64,000 nucleotides of DNA from an uncultured Eubacteriales bacterium. GTDB taxonomy: Bacteria; Bacillota; Clostridia; Christensenellales; Borkfalkiaceae. Of the stretch, positions 61,460 through 64,000 are shown in pieces. The stretch's first letter is position 1. Each line of letters opens with the position of its first letter. The notes below the pieces were generated by a model, which did not search any database, was not told the origin of the DNA, and saw only the letters and a program-made list of their open reading frames with translations. The translations under genes and the position numbers were made by a program. Location: positions 1 to 64,000 of the forward strand of contig CACXGN010000020.1 in NCBI GenBank assembly GCA_902767225.1, given 5' to 3'.

Positions 61460-62772
61460 TGGCTTTATTTTCGAATTTATCCGAAAAACTTAATCATATC
61501 TTTTCAAAACTGACAAAGCACGGAAGGCTAACCGAACTTGAAATAAAAACGGCAATGCGTGAAGTCCGTATCGCGCTATTAGAGGCGGACGTTAATATAA
61601 AGGTCGTTAAAGAGTTCGTCGCAAAGGTCTCAGAGCGTGCCGTCGGGCAGGAAATATTAAAGAGTTTAAGCCCCACGCAGCAAGTTATTAAAATTGTCAA
61701 CGAAGAACTTATCGAACTTATGGGTTCGCAGAATAATAAACTTGCGGTATCCAGCAACCCGCCGACGGTTATTATGATGGCGGGGCTTCAAGGTGCGGGT
61801 AAAACCACGCTTGTCGGAAAACTCGGGCTATATCTTAAAAAGCAGAATAAAAAGCCCCTTTTGGTCGCGTGCGACGTTTACCGCCCCGCGGCTATAAACC
61901 AACTTAAAGTCGTCGGTAAAAACGCCGGTTGCGAAGTGTTTGAAATGGGACAAGGCAATCCCGTTAAGATCGCAAAAGAAGGCATAAAGCACGCCAAATC
62001 ATACGGGTTCGATACGGTTATTATCGATACCGCGGGCAGACTTCAAATCGACGAAGATTTGATGAAAGAACTTGAAGACATAAAATCGGAAGTAAACCCC
62101 GCGGAAATTCTTCTCGTTGTCGACTCGATGACCGGTCAAGTCGCGGTCGAAGTTGCCGACACTTTCAATAAGCGCTTAGAAGTTACGGGCTTAGTATTAA
62201 CTAAACTTGACGGCGACACTCGCGGCGGCGCAACTCTTTCTATGAAAGCGGTGACCGGCAAGCCTATAAAGTTCTGTTCGGTGGGTGAAAAACTCGGCGA
62301 TTTAGAGCCTTTCTATCCCGACCGTATGGCAAACCGCATTTTGGGTATGGGAGACGTGCTGTCTCTTATCGAAAAGGCGCAAGAGGCGGTAACCGAAGAA
62401 CAGGCGAAAAAGATGGAAAAGAAGTTCCGCGAAAATTCTTTCACGCTTGACGACTTTTTAACGCAGTTTGAAACGATGAATAAAATGGGCGGGCTTAAAG
62501 ACGTTATATCCATGCTACCCGGTATGGGAACGAAGTTTAAGATCCGCGAAGAAGATCTGGACGAAAAGCGGCTTTTAACAATGAAAGCGGTAATTCAATC
62601 GATGACGATGAAAGAGCGCGAAAACCCTTCGATAATCAACTCGTCGAGAAAGCAGCGTATCGCAAAGGGCAGCGGCACGAGCGTTCAGGAAGTAAACAAG
62701 GTTTTAAAACAATTCGAGCAATCGAAACAAATGATGAAACAGATGAAGAACAACAAAATGTTCAGATTTTGA
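61459..62772 (+). CDS. ffh: Signal recognition particle protein Ffh
   Basis: Binds signal sequences of nascent membrane proteins with SRP RNA. 437 residues: N domain, G domain with GLQGAGKTT near 109, DVYRPAA, DTAGRLQ and TKLDGDTRGG, and the Met-rich M domain (about 300-437) with MLPGMGTK and the C-terminal QMMKQMKNNKMFRF. It pairs with FtsY at 56640. Confidence 0.97.
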   Translation: MALFSNLSEKLNHIFSKLTKHGRLTELEIKTAMREVRIALLEADVNIKVVKEFVAKVSERAVGQEILKSLSPTQQVIKIVNEELIELMGSQNNKLAVSSNPPTVIMMAGLQGAGKTTLVGKLGLYLKKQNKKPLLVACDVYRPAAINQLKVVGKNAGCEVFEMGQGNPVKIAKEGIKHAKSYGFDTVIIDTAGRLQIDEDLMKELEDIKSEVNPAEILLVVDSMTGQVAVEVADTFNKRLEVTGLVLTKLDGDTRGGATLSMKAVTGKPIKFCSVGEKLGDLEPFYPDRMANRILGMGDVLSLIEKAQEAVTEEQAKKMEKKFRENSFTLDDFLTQFETMNKMGGLKDVISMLPGMGTKFKIREEDLDEKRLLTMKAVIQSMTMKERENPSIINSSRKQRIAKGSGTSVQEVNKVLKQFEQSKQMMKQMKNNKMFRF

Positions 62773-62806
62773 TAAATAAGAAAATTTTTTTAAGGAGTAT
62801 ATAAAA

Positions 62807-63100
62807 ATGGCAGTAAAAATGAGATTGACGAGAATGGGCGACAAAAAATCCCCCTTCTACCGTGTAGTAATCACGGACAGCAGAACCGCGCGTGACGGCG
62901 CATATATCGATAAGATCGGTTATTATAACCCCACGGCTAACCCCGCGGAAATCGTTATCGACGAAGAAAAGGCGAAAGACTGGATCGCTAAGGGCGTTCA
63001 ACCCACTGAGACGGTTAAAAATATTCTCGTTAATAAGGGCGTAATCGCTAAATCCGACAAACTTTCACCCGCGAAGACCAAAGTAAGAAAATCTAAATAA
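62807..63100 (+). CDS. rpsP: 30S ribosomal protein S16
   Basis: 97 residues with the S16 pattern: VKMRLTRMGDKKSPFYRVVI, RDGAYIDKIGYYNP and WIAKGVQPTETV. The ribosome binding site is AAGGAG. Standard position between ffh and khpA. Confidence 0.98.
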   Translation: MAVKMRLTRMGDKKSPFYRVVITDSRTARDGAYIDKIGYYNPTANPAEIVIDEEKAKDWIAKGVQPTETVKNILVNKGVIAKSDKLSPAKTKVRKSK

Positions 63101-63113
63101 TAGCAGGTGAACC

Positions 63114-63359
63114 ATGTTAGATCTTATTAAATACGTCGTTGAAAGTTTTGCGGAAAACAAGGGCGAAATCGAATACGACGTTAGTGAAAACGGCAACGAA
63201 GTTACCGTTACCGTAACGCTTGCGCCCAGCGATATGGGCAAGGTTATCGGCAGACAGGGTAAGATTGCAAAAGCCCTTCGCACGCTCGTTCGCGCAGGGT
63301 CTGTTAAAGAAAACAAAAAATATAACGTAGAAATAAAAGAACGTGGGGAAAAGGAATAA
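63114..63359 (+). CDS. khpA: KH-domain RNA-binding protein KhpA
   Basis: 81 residues, a single KH domain with the GxxG loop in KVIGRQGKIAKALR. KhpA works with KhpB in RNA binding and cell elongation in some Bacillota. It stands between rpsP and rimM as usual. Confidence 0.95.
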   Translation: MLDLIKYVVESFAENKGEIEYDVSENGNEVTVTVTLAPSDMGKVIGRQGKIAKALRTLVRAGSVKENKKYNVEIKERGEKE

Positions 63360-63386
63360 TTTTCCCCCGTTTTTCTAAGCGCGAAA

Positions 63387-63893
63387 ATGGAAAAAACATT
63401 TAAAATCGGCTTGATATCAAAGCCGCAGGGGATAAACGGAGAAGTGAAAGTTTATCCGCTGACCGACGATATTAAAAGGTTTTCTTCTTTAAAACAAGCC
63501 GTTATCGGCGGCACTACCGTTAAGATAGAAAAAACCCGCATATGCGGGGATTTTGCCGTTCTTAAAATTTTCGGCATAAGCGATAGGAACGCCGCCGAAA
63601 CTTTAAGGAACAAGTATATAGAAGTCGACCGTGAAAACGCCGTTAAACTTGAAGAAGGCAGATATTTTATCGCAGACCTTATCGGTATGAGCGTTTTTTC
63701 GGACGAAACTTTATTAGGGAAGATCACCGATTTTACGGAGGCTAAAACGCCGTATATCACGGCAATCGATTTAAACGGCAAGATATTCAGGTTTCCCTTT
63801 TTGAAAGACGCGCTTAATATCGTTGACATTGAAAAGGGCGAAATGCACCTTAAAAGCCAAAGATTAAAGGAAATAATTTTATATGAAGATTGA
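63387..63893 (+). CDS. rimM: Ribosome maturation factor RimM
   Basis: Helps 30S assembly by binding S19. 168 residues: [24 protein letters not shown]-terminal domain and the C-terminal PRC-barrel-like part with [17 protein letters not shown] and KSQRLKEI. It overlaps trmD by 11 bases. Confidence 0.95.
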   Translation: MEKTFKIGLISKPQGINGEVKVYPLTDDIKRFSSLKQAVIGGTTVKIEKTRICGDFAVLKIFGISDRNAAETLRNKYIEVDRENAVKLEEGRYFIADLIGMSVFSDETLLGKITDFTEAKTPYITAIDLNGKIFRFPFLKDALNIVDIEKGEMHLKSQRLKEIILYED

Positions 63894-64000
63894 TATTTTA
63901 ACCCTTTTTCCCGATATGTTCGCTCCGCTCAAAGAGAGCATAATCGGCAGGGCGGTTAAAAACGGAAAAATCCAAATAAACGTCCACGATATAAGAGATT
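63883..64000 (+). CDS. trmD: tRNA (guanine-N1)-methyltransferase, 5' part
   Basis: The first 39 codons before the window ends: [19 protein letters not shown] and [10 protein letters not shown] are the TrmD N-terminus. It methylates G37 of tRNAs. The start lies within the end of rimM, the usual coupling. Confidence 0.93.
   Translation, partial: MKIDILTLFPDMFAPLKESIIGRAVKNGKIQINVHDIRD

Noticed and set aside
1..64000. CRISPR array, insertion sequence or prophage genes
   Set aside because: No regularly spaced repeats, transposase-like or phage structural proteins were found on either strand.

Overview
The window looks like chromosome from an uncultured, low-to-moderate GC member of the Bacillota, most likely class Clostridia. 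This rests on gene content and order: anaerobic ribonucleotide reductase with its activase, SpoVG, SepF, McsA/McsB/ClpC with a YwlE-type arginine phosphatase, a DUF4364 protein, type III pantothenate kinase, and the order rnc-smc-ftsY ... ylxM-ffh-rpsP-khpA-rimM-trmD. The intrinsic terminators and GGAGG-type ribosome binding sites also fit. No rRNA operon, CRISPR array, insertion sequence or phage structural gene was seen. One tRNA (Ser-GGA) is present.

Layout. 1-1056: an AT-rich sigma-region-4-like gene beside the 3' end of tRNA-Ser, possibly the edge of an integrated element. 1057-6090: the dNTP module, nrdD (with a fused C-terminal glutaredoxin domain) and trxB facing nrdG. A 0.56-kb two-gene repressor cassette sits between them, bounded by a perfect 39-bp terminator repeat. 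6.2-12.5 kb: dtd, a lipoprotein, DUF4364, a NUDIX hydrolase, typA, a PAP2 protein and a small Cys-rich protein. 12.8-15.6 kb: an ECF substrate-binding subunit, coaX and hom. 15.6-17.3 kb: a DnaD-like protein. 17.5-27.0 kb: a long plus-strand run with an alpha/beta hydrolase-like protein, DUF951, lepB, two small membrane proteins, an ACT protein, a UPF0210 protein, pepF, dnaB and tsaC. 27.0-34.0 kb: ywlE, rpiB, galU, mcsA, mcsB, clpC, hpf and a TIM-barrel protein; this holds a complete protein-arginine phosphorylation module without ctsR. 34.1-38.4 kb: spoVG, murC, ldh, then a manganese (yybP-ykoY) riboswitch with its own terminator in front of an ArsB/NhaD-type permease.

38.5-42.2 kb (minus): asd-dapA-dapB-yggS-sepF, linking lysine/diaminopimelate synthesis for peptidoglycan to division. 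42.4-49.5 kb: a DUF624-like membrane protein, a CPA2 antiporter, hslO with TPR-like and HEAT-like partners, a YkvI-type membrane protein and a 43-residue basic protein. 49.6-57.5 kb: a GNAT-like protein, then asnS-rnc-smc-ftsY. 57.6-61.1 kb: an accessory block (a Cro/CI repressor, a repressor fused to a zinc ribbon and membrane helices, and a large MBG-repeat lipoprotein) that interrupts the usual ftsY-ylxM junction. 61.1-64.0 kb: a consensus promoter restarts ylxM-ffh-rpsP-khpA-rimM-trmD, with trmD cut by the window end.

The most notable points are the riboswitch-permease pair, the terminator-bounded cassette, the NrdD-glutaredoxin fusion with a thioredoxin reductase that lacks the usual NADPH-phosphate motif, the ctsR-less arginine-phosphorylation operon, the block inserted in the SRP operon, several apparently leaderless genes, and a hairpin at the predicted first base of the ylxM-ffh transcript. 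All calls come from reading the sequence; no database search was run.
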